From the NCBI GenBank assembly GCA_035570275.1, contig DATMNI010000224.1:1-46099 (forward strand): a DNA stretch of 46,099 bases, written 5' to 3'. Under the pieces are notes generated by a model. The model saw only the letters and a program-made list of their open reading frames with translations. It had not been told where the DNA came from and searched no databases. Positions 19,924 through 28,826 of this stretch are shown piece after piece (the stretch's first letter is position 1; each line of letters starts with the position of its first letter). The translations under genes were made by a program, and so were the position numbers. This DNA comes from DATMNI01 sp035570275 (lineage in GTDB: Bacteria; Acidobacteriota; Terriglobia; Bryobacterales; Bryobacteraceae).

Positions 19924-20193
19924 ATGGATCTATACAAAGCGATTCAGGACCTATACGCCGAGAAGGAAAAACTCGAGCGCGTAATTGCTTCCCTCGAAGA
20001 ATTGCAGCGCAGTGCGGGTGTCGTTCCCCAGTTGCCGAAGCCTGTCCAGCGGCGCGGAAGAAAATCCATGAACGCCCAGGAGCGCCAGGAAGTTTCGGAA
20101 CGTATGCGGAAGTATTGGGCCAGCCGCCGGAGCAAGAAACGGGAGGCTGCTTCCAGACCGTCGGAGCCCGCTGCCGGCGGGCAGCATGGTTGA
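19924..20193 (+). CDS. Small basic coiled-coil protein, unknown function
   Basis: 89 residues. The N-terminal half (LYKAIQDLYAEKEKLERVIA) is an amphipathic coiled coil. The C-terminal half begins with RRGRKSMNAQERQEVSERMR and continues KYWASRR, strongly basic and resembling the short GR(K/R)SMSxxxRxxISxAMKxRWA motif of small acidobacterial and proteobacterial proteins, possibly a nucleic-acid-binding element. It follows tatC by 90 bases and could be co-transcribed. Codon-position GC looks coding. No enzyme motif is present. Confidence 0.7.
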   Translation: MDLYKAIQDLYAEKEKLERVIASLEELQRSAGVVPQLPKPVQRRGRKSMNAQERQEVSERMRKYWASRRSKKREAASRPSEPAAGGQHG

Positions 20194-20210
20194 GGCGAAC
20201 ACCGGAAAAA

Positions 20211-20292
20211 CAGAAGTCAGGAGTCAGAATAAACCCGTGCCACCCGACGCACATGCCGGAGCCATTCTGACTTCTGGCTCCTGACTTCTGAC
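20211..20292. repeat. Inverted pair of heptanucleotide repeat blocks
   Basis: Left block 20211-20229 (CAGAAGT, CAGGAGT, CAGAA). Right block 20265-20292 in the opposite sense (TTCTGAC, TTCTGGC, TCCTGAC, TTCTGAC). Together they can fold into an imperfect hairpin with a loop of about 35 bases between two convergent genes, and may act as a transcription barrier. Confidence 0.85.
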
Positions 20293-20302
20293 TCCTTCCC
20301 CT

Positions 20303-21013
20303 TCACTTCTTGAAAAACCAGAGCCAGTAATACTGATCCCCCGCTCCATACTGGTACCGCATCTCGAAGCCGCAGCGTTCCGCCATTTGGCGGGCGTCTG
20401 GCTCGGTGAACGAGACTCCCACCCAACTGTTTTGCGCTTCGTGCGCCATGCCGGGAGAGCCTTGTACCTGAAACTTGAAGAGCCCGCCTGGCCGCAGTAG
20501 CCGGTGCACTTCGCGAACGTAGTTCTGGATGATCTCGCGGCTGGGGATGTGTTGAAACACCATGAACGAGAAGGCGAAATCCACTTGCGTCCGCGCTCCG
20601 AATCCAAAGCGGCGCCACCAGGGCCCGAAGACCACGGAGAGATCCTTGCCGTTGTTGCGAAACACGTGGGCGTTCGACATCCCGCCCACGGCCTCTTTTG
20701 CCTGCCGGACCATTTCGTGGCTGATGTCGACGGCGTACACCTGCCCGAAAAAACCCGCGAAGGCGCGGGTCACACGCCCGGCGCCGCAGCCGATTTCGAG
20801 CACCTTCATATCCTTGGGATCTTTGCCCTGGCAGACGTTGACCAGGTCGTTCAGAATTTCTTCTTCAAGCGTGATCTGGCCCGATCGAAAGAACTCTTCG
20901 TCCGACCACTGCGTTTGCCCGGTGACCACGTAGTGCCGCGCGTTTTCGCGGGCCCGCCGGTCCCAATCCCGCCGCATGCGTAGAAGTTGTCTGGTGATCT
21001 GCAGTCCGGCCAT
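20303..21013 (-). CDS. Class I SAM-dependent methyltransferase
   Basis: A 236-residue protein. Motif I VLEIGCGAGRVTRAFA (about 70-85) binds S-adenosylmethionine, the acidic motif II is YAVDISHEMV, and a later PGGLFKFQVQG matches the strand after motif III (LLRPGGLF). The N-terminal RRDWDRRARENARHYV is the usual lead-in of small-molecule methyltransferases of the Methyltransf_11/25 type. The substrate is unknown. On the minus strand TACAAT ends 7 bases before the ATG, so the mRNA could be leaderless; I see no matching -35. Confidence 0.88.
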   Translation of the reverse strand: MAGLQITRQLLRMRRDWDRRARENARHYVVTGQTQWSDEEFFRSGQITLEEEILNDLVNVCQGKDPKDMKVLEIGCGAGRVTRAFAGFFGQVYAVDISHEMVRQAKEAVGGMSNAHVFRNNGKDLSVVFGPWWRRFGFGARTQVDFAFSFMVFQHIPSREIIQNYVREVHRLLRPGGLFKFQVQGSPGMAHEAQNSWVGVSFTEPDARQMAERCGFEMRYQYGAGDQYYWLWFFKK

Positions 21014-21402
21014 CTGTTATATTGTAATGATTCGAAGACGTGGGCGGGTTCCGCAAGGAATTGCCGGCTGCGTTCCAGGCATCCGGCCTGGCGAATGACC
21101 GGCTGACGGCCCTTCTCAACATGGCGGCCCTTCTCAGCCTGACGGCCCTTCTGAACCTGGCGCGCGAAGACTCCGCGCTGGCCATGCAAGTCGACGAGTT
21201 GCCGGGGTTGATTGAAAGGCAAAGGCGAGACTCACCAAGGGCCCGCCGCGAGTGCAATGCCGCCATGGGCGCGCAGCCCAGTCGCGGCTTCCCTCACACG
21301 ACCCCGAGATGTTTAATAATCCGAGATGTTCAATAATGTAGGGGATTGGCGCCTGGAGTTGGATTCCGGGTGCGATTTGGGGCCGTGTTGACGGGTGAGG
21401 AT
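21014..21402. other. Intergenic region with two tandem-repeat sets
   Basis: About 390 bases between divergent genes. 21103-21156 holds three 18-base units (CTGACGGCCCTTCTCAAC and variants), readable as LTALLN-MAALLS-LTALLN in one frame, but I judge the frame non-coding. 21304-21337 holds two 17-base units (CCGAGATGTTTAATAAT and a one-base variant). No terminator or convincing promoter is visible. Confidence 0.6.
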
Positions 21403-22527
21403 ATGACATACAAAATGTGGCCCGCGCTCTTGGCGGCCGGCCTATTCGTGCTGACCTCCCATGCCCAGGTTCTTCCCGTGATACCGGGGGATTCCGCGCG
21501 TGGCGCGCAGGTCTTCGAAAGCGAGCGGTGCATTCGGTGCCACGCCGTGAACGGGCGCGGCGGAAAGGTCGGAATCGATCTTGGGAAGATGATCAGCCGC
21601 AGTTACACCCCCGCGCACCTGGCCAGCGCCATGTGGAACCACGCGCCCGTGATGTGGGGCGCCATAGAAGCGGCCGGGATGGAAACACCCAAGCTGACCC
21701 CCACCAGCGCCGCCGATCTGTTCGCCTTCTTTTATTCGGCGCGCTTCTTCGACAAGCCGGGCGAGGCGGCAAGCGGCGAGGAAATGTTCGAGGCCAAGCA
21801 GTGCGGCGTGTGCCACGGCATCACGGCGTCGCGCGCGGAGGGTGCGCCGGCGGTGAACAAATGGGAATCGCTGGCAGACCCGATTCTGCTGGCCCAACAG
21901 ATGTGGAACCACAGTTTCCGCATGCGGCAGGCGTTTGCGCGCCGCAAGATTGAATGGCAGGAACTGACGGCCGAGCAGTTGGACGATATCCTGGCTTACC
22001 TTCGCTCACTGCCCGAGACCAGCCATATCGCCTCGCATTTCTCCAACACCTCCGGCGAAGGCGGCGAGCGCGTATTTCAGGCCAAGGGCTGCCCCATGTG
22101 CCACGTCGGCAGCCTGGCGCTGGAGAACCGGCTGAAAAACATGACGCTGACCGATATCGCGGTGGACATGTGGAACCACGCACCGCGCATGATGGCGCAG
22201 CCGCCCACACTCACTCCGGTGGAGATGCGCGAACTGCTGAGCTATCTGTGGATGCGGCAGTTTGTCTACCCGGGAGGCAGCGTGGCGCAAGGCAAGCAGA
22301 TTTTCACCCAGAGGCATTGCGCCGATTGCCACGCCGGCGGCGCCAACGGGGCGCCGCAGTTGCCGGGGCAGGCCAAGAGCTATTCCGAGGTGACCATGAT
22401 CGCCGCTCTGTGGCGCCATGGTCCGCAGATGCTGCACCGAATGAAGCAAGCCGGCATAGGCTGGCCGCGGTTCGCGAAGCCCCAGGAACTGGCGGACCTG
22501 ATCGCGTACTTAAATTCGGTGCAGTAG
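21403..22527 (+). CDS. Secreted cytochrome c with four CxxCH domains
   Basis: A 374-residue protein from ATG 21403 (GGTGAGG site just upstream; the longer frame from 21346 adds nothing recognisable). Signal peptide 1-22 (MWPALLAAGLFVLTSHAQ). Four haem-attachment motifs appear at about 43 (CIRCH), 134 (CGVCH), 230 (CPMCH) and 306 (CADCH), each followed 30-40 residues later by a repeated (M/L)W(N/R)HxxxM block: MWNHAPVM, MWNHSFRM, MWNHAPRM, LWRHGPQM. The protein is thus four copies of one roughly 90-residue monohaem domain, with the block's Met or His the likely sixth ligand. Periplasmic electron carrier; the partner is unknown. Confidence 0.9.
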   Translation: MTYKMWPALLAAGLFVLTSHAQVLPVIPGDSARGAQVFESERCIRCHAVNGRGGKVGIDLGKMISRSYTPAHLASAMWNHAPVMWGAIEAAGMETPKLTPTSAADLFAFFYSARFFDKPGEAASGEEMFEAKQCGVCHGITASRAEGAPAVNKWESLADPILLAQQMWNHSFRMRQAFARRKIEWQELTAEQLDDILAYLRSLPETSHIASHFSNTSGEGGERVFQAKGCPMCHVGSLALENRLKNMTLTDIAVDMWNHAPRMMAQPPTLTPVEMRELLSYLWMRQFVYPGGSVAQGKQIFTQRHCADCHAGGANGAPQLPGQAKSYSEVTMIAALWRHGPQMLHRMKQAGIGWPRFAKPQELADLIAYLNSVQ

Positions 22528-22555
22528 GTCAGACCATCGCCTTTCGTGGTCTGAC
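22528..22555. terminator. Perfect hairpin between convergent genes
   Basis: A 9-bp perfect stem (GTCAGACCA, 22528-22536, with TGGTCTGAC, 22547-22555) begins immediately after the cytochrome stop codon. There is no T-run, so it may be a Rho-assisted or RNA-stabilising end structure. Confidence 0.5.
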
Positions 22556-22584
22556 AGACGACACGAGCCGATCTTCAGTCCCAC

Positions 22585-23583
22585 CTAAAGAGCCCGCGCA
22601 ATTCCATCGATCGCCTGGTCCATGGTCGCGGTGCCATCCAGATACGGCTGCCAGTAGAGCTTCAACACTTCGAGATGTTTGGTCCAGCCCCGCTGCCATA
22701 CACCATAATGGATCGCATAAGGCACGTGGCCAGGAACCGTGCGGCGCAAGACTTCGCCAACCGTGTAGAAGAGGATGGTGTGCGAGACCGCGCGCGAGAA
22801 TTCCTTGCCGAGCGCCCGCGCATGCGTTTTCAAGCTGGCGTCCACGGTTTCCATCATCAGGTGCGAACATTCGTGGAAGAGTTGCTCCAGCCCGTCCGAG
22901 CCCCGGTGCTCTTCGTTGAGGCTCGACATGGTGATCAGCGGGGGATCGTCGGTGGTATAGGCGCCCGCCCATTGTGCGTACGCCACAACCTCCACGCGCA
23001 GCGGGCCAGACGGCCAGGAATGCTGGAAGGCCGACGTCAATTGCTCGACAATCCGCGGACCGTAACGCTCCACTTGGGGCCGCAGTTGTTTGACCCAGGC
23101 TTGGTTGGCGGCATCGTGCCGGGGCCACCAGAGCGCGCCATACACCGGTCCGGCCTTTTCGAGAGCGCCACGGATCTCGACCGGGATATCGTGGGCCGCG
23201 GTAACTGGCGCCCCCCCGCCCAAATCTGCCACCGCGTAGTTCACGTCCACCAACTTTCCGTAGCTGATGTCGAGAGGCGCCGCATGAATTTGATAGGCCG
23301 CAATAGCTTCGTCCCACGCCTGGCGCTCCGCCACGGGCAGTTTGTCGAACCCCGCGGTGTCCTGAGGCGCTTCCCGCACCGCCACCCGCATCCGGTCCGC
23401 CGCACCAGTTCTCGAGCGCGCCAGTACGTAAAGGAAGTGGTGAAGATTGGGCCACAGCTTCGATTCAAACCGAAACTGGTCGAGCAGCGCCGCGGGCGAC
23501 GGAGGCGCCGCCTTTTGCGCCCAAAGCGTCGTTCCCACCGCTCCAAGACTGCACACGCCCATGAGAAGTCCGCGAATCGTCAT
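22585..23583 (-). CDS. Secreted HExxH-type putative metallopeptidase
   Basis: A 332-residue protein with a signal peptide (MTIRGLLMGVCSLGAVGTTL, then WAQ). The key motif is LEQLFHECSHLMMETVDA at about 235-252, an HExxH zinc site (HECSH). Downstream residues that could supply a third ligand include His273 (SHTILFYTVGEVLRR) and Glu280. There is no obvious prosequence. I cannot place it in a named peptidase family. The presence of HExxH and export suggests a periplasmic or extracellular zinc hydrolase. It is convergent with the cytochrome gene. Confidence 0.8.
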   Translation of the reverse strand: MTIRGLLMGVCSLGAVGTTLWAQKAAPPSPAALLDQFRFESKLWPNLHHFLYVLARSRTGAADRMRVAVREAPQDTAGFDKLPVAERQAWDEAIAAYQIHAAPLDISYGKLVDVNYAVADLGGGAPVTAAHDIPVEIRGALEKAGPVYGALWWPRHDAANQAWVKQLRPQVERYGPRIVEQLTSAFQHSWPSGPLRVEVVAYAQWAGAYTTDDPPLITMSSLNEEHRGSDGLEQLFHECSHLMMETVDASLKTHARALGKEFSRAVSHTILFYTVGEVLRRTVPGHVPYAIHYGVWQRGWTKHLEVLKLYWQPYLDGTATMDQAIDGIARAL

Positions 23584-23799
23584 TTCTAGAGCTTCAACAC
23601 TTCCAGCTACGCTTCTCGGATTGGACGAATGCCGCCGATGGTGGATAGCAGGGCGCCAGCCAGAATGAGCGCCGGCTTTACCCCGGGAGGACAGCCGTCA
23701 GCGCACAATCGACCATACCTGCGATCTGGATCTTTAGATGTTGGATGGTTGGGATGGGTCCAGGCGAACAATGGCGCGGTGCGTGCTCTAACTGAATGC

Positions 23800-24258
23800 A
23801 TGAGGATACATTCAAGCAGGACTGCCAGTGGTGCTGTCTTGGCGACATTTCTGTTGGCGGCCTTGACATTCGCCAGCGACCACCACGCCCTGAACGGGAC
23901 TTGGACCCTGGTACCAGCCAAGAGCGATTATGCCGGGCGCGAGGTCGTTCAAACCGGCACGGTGACAATTGACGACCGCCAGGGCAACATTACGGTGTCT
24001 CGAAATTTCACCTACGGCGGCGCCAATGAGACCTTCTTCTACAGCTTCAGCACCGACGGCCAGGAGAACTCAACAATTAAAGACGGAAAGGATTTCAAGA
24101 GTAAGGCCAAGTGGGAGCACAACGTTCTGAAGGTGGCGACCACGCGTGACGGAGTGACTACTCGCGAACGCTTCAGCCTGACGGCGGACGGCACATTGAT
24201 TGTCAGCGTCGAGCAACCGGAGCACAGGCCGATTACCCTGGTGTTCCAACGCAAATAG
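23800..24258 (+). CDS. Small secreted lipocalin-like protein
   Basis: 152 residues from ATG 23800. Residues 1-28 are a signal peptide (TASGAVLATFLLAALTFA). The mature part LNGTWTLVPAKSDYAGREVV has the GTW start common to lipocalin-like barrels, followed by about seven amphipathic strands (VTIDDRQGNITVSRNFTYGG, VATTRDGVTTRERFSLTADG, PITLVFQRK). The upstream part of the frame (to 23629) is not protein-like. Ligand and role are unknown; it stands alone between divergent and same-strand neighbours. Confidence 0.72.
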   Translation: MRIHSSRTASGAVLATFLLAALTFASDHHALNGTWTLVPAKSDYAGREVVQTGTVTIDDRQGNITVSRNFTYGGANETFFYSFSTDGQENSTIKDGKDFKSKAKWEHNVLKVATTRDGVTTRERFSLTADGTLIVSVEQPEHRPITLVFQRK

Positions 24259-24326
24259 AGGAACTAGACTAGCTGACACGCGGCAGCACCTCTTTCTCGA
24301 CGAGCCGGCCCGCTTTTTCGGCTCTC

Positions 24327-24359
24327 CCGGTTACCAACCGGTTACCAGCCGGTTACCAA
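24327..24359. repeat. Three 11-bp tandem repeats
   Basis: CCGGTTACCAA, CCGGTTACCAG, CCGGTTACCAA head to tail, about 67 bases upstream of the M14 peptidase start. Each unit contains the partial palindrome GGTTACC; operator or slippage product. Confidence 0.85.
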
Positions 24360-24425
24360 CCTGCCCCACATAGCCGACTGCCTTGCACCCCGCCCGCCCG
24401 CCGCCCCCTGCGATACCATCGACGA

Positions 24426-26273
24426 ATGATCCGCTGGTGGCTGCTTCCGACTTTCGCCGGGCTGTGCCTGGCTCAAGACCCCATGGCTCCCCACTCGGCC
24501 ATCGAACCGCCCGCCGCCAAGGCCGCGGCCTCCCTGGCGGCCAGTACCAAGGCTTCCCCGCCTGCGTTATTGACCACCGGCGAAAAGACCGATTGGAACG
24601 AAACCGCCCCCTACGCCGAGGCAGTCGAAATCTCGCACCGGTTGGAGCGCGCCTCGCGATTCGTCAAGGTCCTCGATATCGGCGTCACGCCGGAAGGGCG
24701 GACCATGATCGCGCTGGTGGTTTCCAAGGACCGCGCTTTCACACCCGAAGCCGCGGCCCGCGCCGGCAAGGTCGTGATCCTCATTCAGAGCGGCATTCAC
24801 GCCGGCGAAATCGAGGGCAAGGACACCGCGCTGATGCTGGTCCGCGACATGGTGGTCGGCAAGAAGTTCGCGCCCTGGCTGGACCACGCCATCTTTGTGA
24901 TCATCCCGGTCTTCAACGTGGATGGCCACGAATCCTTCAGCCCGTACCACCGGCCCAGCCAGAACGGGCCCAGGTCCACGGGCCTCCGCGCCAACACGCA
25001 GCGCCTGAATCTGAACCGCGATTATATCAAGGCCGACACGCCCGAAATGCGCGCCTGGCTGCGTGTCTTCAACTCCTGGATGCCGGATTTTCACATCGAC
25101 AACCACGTGACCGATGGCTCCGACATGCAGTACGATGTGACCTGGGACATGGCGCGCAATCAGGACCTGGCCGACCCCGCCGGCGCCTGGGTGCGCGACC
25201 GCTTCGTGCCCGAACTGGACCAACGCATGGCAGCCGATGGCCACCTGGTGGCCCCTTACGGCGCGCTGCGCAATGTGAATGCCCGCCGCGAGTTCTTCAT
25301 GGAGGTGTTTTCGCCGCGCTACTCGCATTTGTATGCCGCGGTGCAGAACCGGCCCTCGCTGCTGGTGGAGTCGCACAGCTTGAAGGCCGCCAAGACGCGC
25401 GCCTGGGCTCATTACGACATCATGCGGCACAGCATCGACACCATCCTGCTGGATCCCGAGGGCCTGCGCCGCGCGGTCCGCGATGCCGATCGAGAGATGG
25501 TCTCGCGCGCCGGAAACCGTTCGGCCCCGCCGGTGTATCTGGCCGGCAAGGTGAGCGACAAAAGCCGGCCGCTGCTTTACCGCGCGCTCAAGATCGGCCC
25601 ATACCAGAGCGAGGTCACTGGCGGCAGCGTCACCCGGTATCTGGCCGAACCGGACAACCTGGAAACACAAATCCACGACCAGATCGACACGACCGTGGAG
25701 GCGCAGATGCCGCTCGGCTACCTGATTCCTTCGGCGTGGACCGGGGTGGCCGATCTGCTCAAACTGCACGGCGTGGAGATGGAGCGGACTACCAAACCGC
25801 TGGACCAGGAATTCGAGACCTACCGTTTCGGCAACATCCGGTTTCAGGGCGCCTCGACCGAAGGGCACGTGATGATCGACTTCGAGGCCAGGCCCGTGAG
25901 GGAGAGGATCGCGATTCCGGCCGGGTCGTATTGGGTGGGGCTGAGGCAGCGGCGGGCGCGCCTCATCATGGCTATGCTGGAGCCGCAGGCGCCCGATTCG
26001 CTGGCTCGCTGGGGCTTGCTGAATTCCGTGTTCGAAGGCGGCGGCCGTGGAGGCGGGGGCGGCGTCGGCGAGTATCTGTCCGAGCCGATCGCCCGGCGAA
26101 TGATGGCGGACAATCCCGAATTGCGCCGGCAGTTTGAAGCCAGGCTCGCGGCCGACCCACAGTTCGCCGCCGATACGCGCGCCCGTTTGCAGTGGTGGTT
26201 CCAGCAATCGAAGTACGACGCCGGCGACAGCGGCCGTTATCCGATCGTACGGGTATGGGAGAAAAACTGGTGA
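24426..26273 (+). CDS. Secreted M14-family zinc carboxypeptidase
   Basis: 615 residues with a signal peptide (WWLLPTFAGLCLAQ). The M14 zinc site is clear: QSGIHAGEIEGKDT gives the HxxE pair (about His124 and Glu127), and DFHIDNHVTDG (about 222-232) supplies the third ligand. NTQRLNLNRDYIKADTPEMR is the usual substrate-binding Asn-Arg segment. The C-terminal half (about 370-600) is extra to the catalytic domain and contains a Gly-rich loop (FEGGGRGGGGGVGEY). The protein resembles the large bacterial 'peptidase M14' proteins of soil bacteria rather than compact digestive carboxypeptidases. Probable role: trimming peptides in the periplasm or outside. The exact start is well set by the signal peptide. 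Confidence 0.9.
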   Translation: MIRWWLLPTFAGLCLAQDPMAPHSAIEPPAAKAAASLAASTKASPPALLTTGEKTDWNETAPYAEAVEISHRLERASRFVKVLDIGVTPEGRTMIALVVSKDRAFTPEAAARAGKVVILIQSGIHAGEIEGKDTALMLVRDMVVGKKFAPWLDHAIFVIIPVFNVDGHESFSPYHRPSQNGPRSTGLRANTQRLNLNRDYIKADTPEMRAWLRVFNSWMPDFHIDNHVTDGSDMQYDVTWDMARNQDLADPAGAWVRDRFVPELDQRMAADGHLVAPYGALRNVNARREFFMEVFSPRYSHLYAAVQNRPSLLVESHSLKAAKTRAWAHYDIMRHSIDTILLDPEGLRRAVRDADREMVSRAGNRSAPPVYLAGKVSDKSRPLLYRALKIGPYQSEVTGGSVTRYLAEPDNLETQIHDQIDTTVEAQMPLGYLIPSAWTGVADLLKLHGVEMERTTKPLDQEFETYRFGNIRFQGASTEGHVMIDFEARPVRERIAIPAGSYWVGLRQRRARLIMAMLEPQAPDSLARWGLLNSVFEGGGRGGGGGVGEYLSEPIARRMMADNPELRRQFEARLAADPQFAADTRARLQWWFQQSKYDAGDSGRYPIVRVWEKNW

Positions 26274-26370
26274 GCGCCGCGACTACGGTGTGTGTCGGCA
26301 AACTCCGCCGCGAGCGGGCCCTGCCACGGTCCCTCTTGATGCCGTTTTACGGTCACCCTTTGAAGGCGTT

Positions 26371-26679
26371 TTACGATGCGACCGATGCCCGGTACCGCTG
26401 CACGTTCGCATAGGCCGGTATTTGATCCAGCCGGGACCGCAGTTCCTTCAGCCTCGCCCCAATTCGCACTCCGTCGTCCTGGCTCATACCCGAGATCCTG
26501 GGAAACATCGCCGTCGCCGCGGCCAAGGCTTTCTCGGCCTGGGCAAAGAGCGGAGAACTCCTGGTGGTCGCCACATCAGCCAGGGCGAAGCCCCTGTCAA
26601 GCTCCCGCTGGACCAGAACCATCAAGTCTTGGTCAGTTCTGTGACGGATCGATACGAGTTTTTGAGTGCGGTCGGACAT
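26371..26679 (-). CDS. Small hypothetical protein, helical
   Basis: 102 residues, almost all predicted helix: TQKLVSIRHRTDQDLMVLVQ, RELDRGFALADVATTRSS and RIGARLKELRSRLDQIPAY. No signal peptide, membrane segment or metal motif. Coding character (third-position GC, charged periodicity) is good and it opens its own minus-strand unit. I recognise no named family. Confidence 0.6.
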   Translation of the reverse strand: MSDRTQKLVSIRHRTDQDLMVLVQRELDRGFALADVATTRSSPLFAQAEKALAAATAMFPRISGMSQDDGVRIGARLKELRSRLDQIPAYANVQRYRASVAS

Positions 26680-26958
26680 GGCTCCCCCCGGTGACGACGC
26701 AAATTCTGTGCTTTTCTTCGGCTTCCTTCTGCTTCTATGAGACGCAAAAACGCCGCCTTTGGTTCACGGAACCCCAAATCTTACGGTAAGCAGCCGGTTA
26801 GCAAACCGTCGTGGCGTTGTCTCCTCATTATCTAGGACGGCGCAAACGGGCAGGGGTTAGCGGAGGATATCTAGCGGAGGATATCGGGCGACGTTGCCAC
26901 GTGCGCCGTCCGCCCATCGTAGTGGCAGCCGCCGCCGGTCAGGCGGACCGCATTCTGG
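26680..26958. repeat. Intergenic region with a 14-bp duplication
   Basis: The only structure is a perfect tandem pair of TAGCGGAGGATATC (26858-26871 and 26872-26885). Nothing else is supportable between the small hypothetical gene and the amidohydrolase stop. Confidence 0.8.
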
Positions 26959-28212
26959 TCATCGACGGCTGCCAGACGCATCGTTGGCGGAGGCGGGCAC
27001 GCTCTCCAGCAAGACCTTGCCGTGCTTCATCACCAAGACCACCCGCCGCACCGCGGTGATGTCATCGAGCGGGTTGCCCTGCACGGCCACCAGGTCGGCC
27101 TCCATTCCTTCGGCCAGCGATCCGATGCTGGCGCCCATGCCTAGCGATTCGGCGGCCACGGACATGCCGCTCGATAGCGCTTCCATCGGGATATCGCCGC
27201 CATCCTTCACGCGGTAGACGAACTCTTCGGCATTGCGGCCGTGCGCGCCGGCGACCCCATCGGTGCCCAGCACGATCTTCACGCGATGGCTGCGGGCGCG
27301 CTTCAATACCGCGGCCACCAGAGGTAATGCTTTTTCCATGTAGGCAAAGCCCTCTTCGGTGTAGTTGCCAATGTTAAGGAACTTGGCCTTGTTCTCCAGG
27401 TAATTGTGCAACACCAGAAAATTGGGGTCGAAGTAGACGCCGCGCTGGGCCATCAGCTCCAGCGTTTCGTCGTCTAGAAATGTGCCGTGCTCAATGGACG
27501 TGCATCCGGCGTTGACCGCGGCTTTGGCGCCGTCCGATGAATGGGCATGCACTATTGAGCGCAAGCCGACGGCTTTGGCCTCGCCGCAGGCAGCATTGAT
27601 CTGGTCCACAGTCATGGTCATCTTGCCGCCGTCCCGAATGCTGGCGGTGGCGAAGAGCTTCACCACATTGGCGCCATCCGCCTTCATCTTCCGCACGTAG
27701 GCACGAATCTGGGCTGCGTCGCCCGTGTTCTCGTTGATTTGCCGCAGGGACGTGATCAGCCTGGGGCCGGCCAGCGAACCAGCTTCGATCAGGTCGCGCA
27801 AATCGCCATCCAGCTCCGCGCCCACGCTTTGCACCGTGGTGAAACCGCCCATCAGCGTGTTGTAGAGGTTGGCCGCGGCATACAGCGCGGCCTGCTGCGG
27901 CGTGGATCTGGCGCCCCGCCCGCCGGCCTCGTAGCGGCCGTCTTTATTGAAATACCAGGTGGGATGGACGTGGGTGTCGATCCAGCCGGGAGTGACGGTG
28001 AGGCCGCTCAGGTCGATAGTGGGCTTCTGTTTGGCGTCGGCGATCCGCGCGATGCGGCCGTTCTCGATGACGATTTCCTTGTTCTTGAGGACGTGGCCTC
28101 TGCCATCGATGAGGACGGTGGTTTTGACGACGGTAGGTTGGGCCGCGGCCATGACAGCTAGAAAGGAAAGCGCGACGGATTGCTTGAGCAACGGAGTTAC
28201 CTCAGCATTCAA
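26959..28212 (-). CDS. Secreted amidohydrolase (imidazolonepropionase-like)
   Basis: 417 residues with a signal peptide (LLKQSVALSFLAVMAAAQ). Amidohydrolase metal ligands are visible: PGWIDTHVHPTWYF (His81 and His83), HAHSSDGAKAAV and TSIEHGTF for the later His ligands, and LGTDGVAGAHGRN with the catalytic Asp. The tail EGMEADLVAVQGNPLDDITA is the returning beta-strand that closes the composite domain. This matches the large group of exported Xaa-Pro dipeptidase/imidazolonepropionase-like amidohydrolases common in Acidobacteriota. The substrate is probably a cyclic amide or dipeptide; it cannot be narrowed further. Confidence 0.9.
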   Translation of the reverse strand: MNAEVTPLLKQSVALSFLAVMAAAQPTVVKTTVLIDGRGHVLKNKEIVIENGRIARIADAKQKPTIDLSGLTVTPGWIDTHVHPTWYFNKDGRYEAGGRGARSTPQQAALYAAANLYNTLMGGFTTVQSVGAELDGDLRDLIEAGSLAGPRLITSLRQINENTGDAAQIRAYVRKMKADGANVVKLFATASIRDGGKMTMTVDQINAACGEAKAVGLRSIVHAHSSDGAKAAVNAGCTSIEHGTFLDDETLELMAQRGVYFDPNFLVLHNYLENKAKFLNIGNYTEEGFAYMEKALPLVAAVLKRARSHRVKIVLGTDGVAGAHGRNAEEFVYRVKDGGDIPMEALSSGMSVAAESLGMGASIGSLAEGMEADLVAVQGNPLDDITAVRRVVLVMKHGKVLLESVPASANDASGSRR

Positions 28213-28526
28213 TCATAGAGCAACCCGGCCAATCACAAACATACCCCGGCTAAGCCTGGCAACCCGGCTGCGACCGGCGCCGCGAGGCGCGCCGATGAGG
28301 GTATTCGTTTTATGACACGGCTGCGCAAATTAGCAGGCTGCCTTACGGGCCTTACGGGCCAAACCCGGGGGTATCGCTCCGGGAGCATTGCTTTGCAAGA
28401 GGTGAAGCTGTTAAAGCTGTTCTCGCGCTTGGGAATTCCAGAAAGCGGACAAGGAGCACCATGCCGAACGGCACGTGCGCGTTTTCGCCCGTGCCAAGGC
28501 CAGTTCCTGGCCATGCGTTTTACCAG
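28213..28526. other. Intergenic, no gene seen
   Basis: About 310 bases between the amidohydrolase start and the zinc-ribbon gene stop. A short 9-base tandem repeat (CCTTACGGG twice, about 28343-28361) is present. No open frame here has coding character I trust. Confidence 0.5.
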
Positions 28527-28826
28527 TTAGGATGCGCACTTCGCAACCGGGCCGGCTTTAGAGTCCCGCACCCCTTTTGACTCCGGGGACGGTGATGTCC
28601 GTGAAAACCGTGAAAGGAAGCTCCCGGCCAGCTCACGCAACTCCCGCATCCCCGTCGCGGGCGATTGGAATCGAAAAAAACGCCGGTCGCAGCGTTCGCA
28701 GCGAAAAGGCAGGATTAGAAGGCAGATAGCCCACTCCCAGGTAGTACGCCGTGCCGATCGCCGGAACTTGTCGCAACCACATCGAGGGCAAATTGATCGA
28801 AAAAGGCGTTGCATTTGGATTTTCAT
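28527..28826 (-). CDS. Small zinc-ribbon protein
   Basis: About 99 residues from ATG 28826 (ATG 28814 also possible). ICPRCGCDKFRRSARRTTWE and PFRCERCDRRFFRF give two CxxC pairs about 30 residues apart, with a hydrophobic stretch (WAICLLILP) between them. This CPRCG-RRS-RR-x-WE-PFRC-xxC-RRFF pattern is one I associate with short acidobacterial proteins of unknown role. The Ser/Arg-rich C-terminal tail may be poorly conserved. No partner gene is adjacent. Confidence 0.7.
   Translation of the reverse strand: MKIQMQRLFRSICPRCGCDKFRRSARRTTWEWAICLLILPFRCERCDRRFFRFQSPATGMRELRELAGSFLSRFSRTSPSPESKGVRDSKAGPVAKCAS

Noticed and set aside
21040..21336. 98-codon plus-strand open frame with LTALLN repeats
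   Set aside because: The repeats are explained by an 18-base tandem duplication; no ribosome site or homologous-looking sequence elsewhere in the frame.
24567..26207. 546-codon minus-strand open frame
   Set aside because: Antisense shadow of the M14 peptidase, whose zinc motifs are intact.
28312..28530. 72-codon plus-strand open frame
   Set aside because: No start signal, overlaps the zinc-ribbon 3' end, composition looks random.
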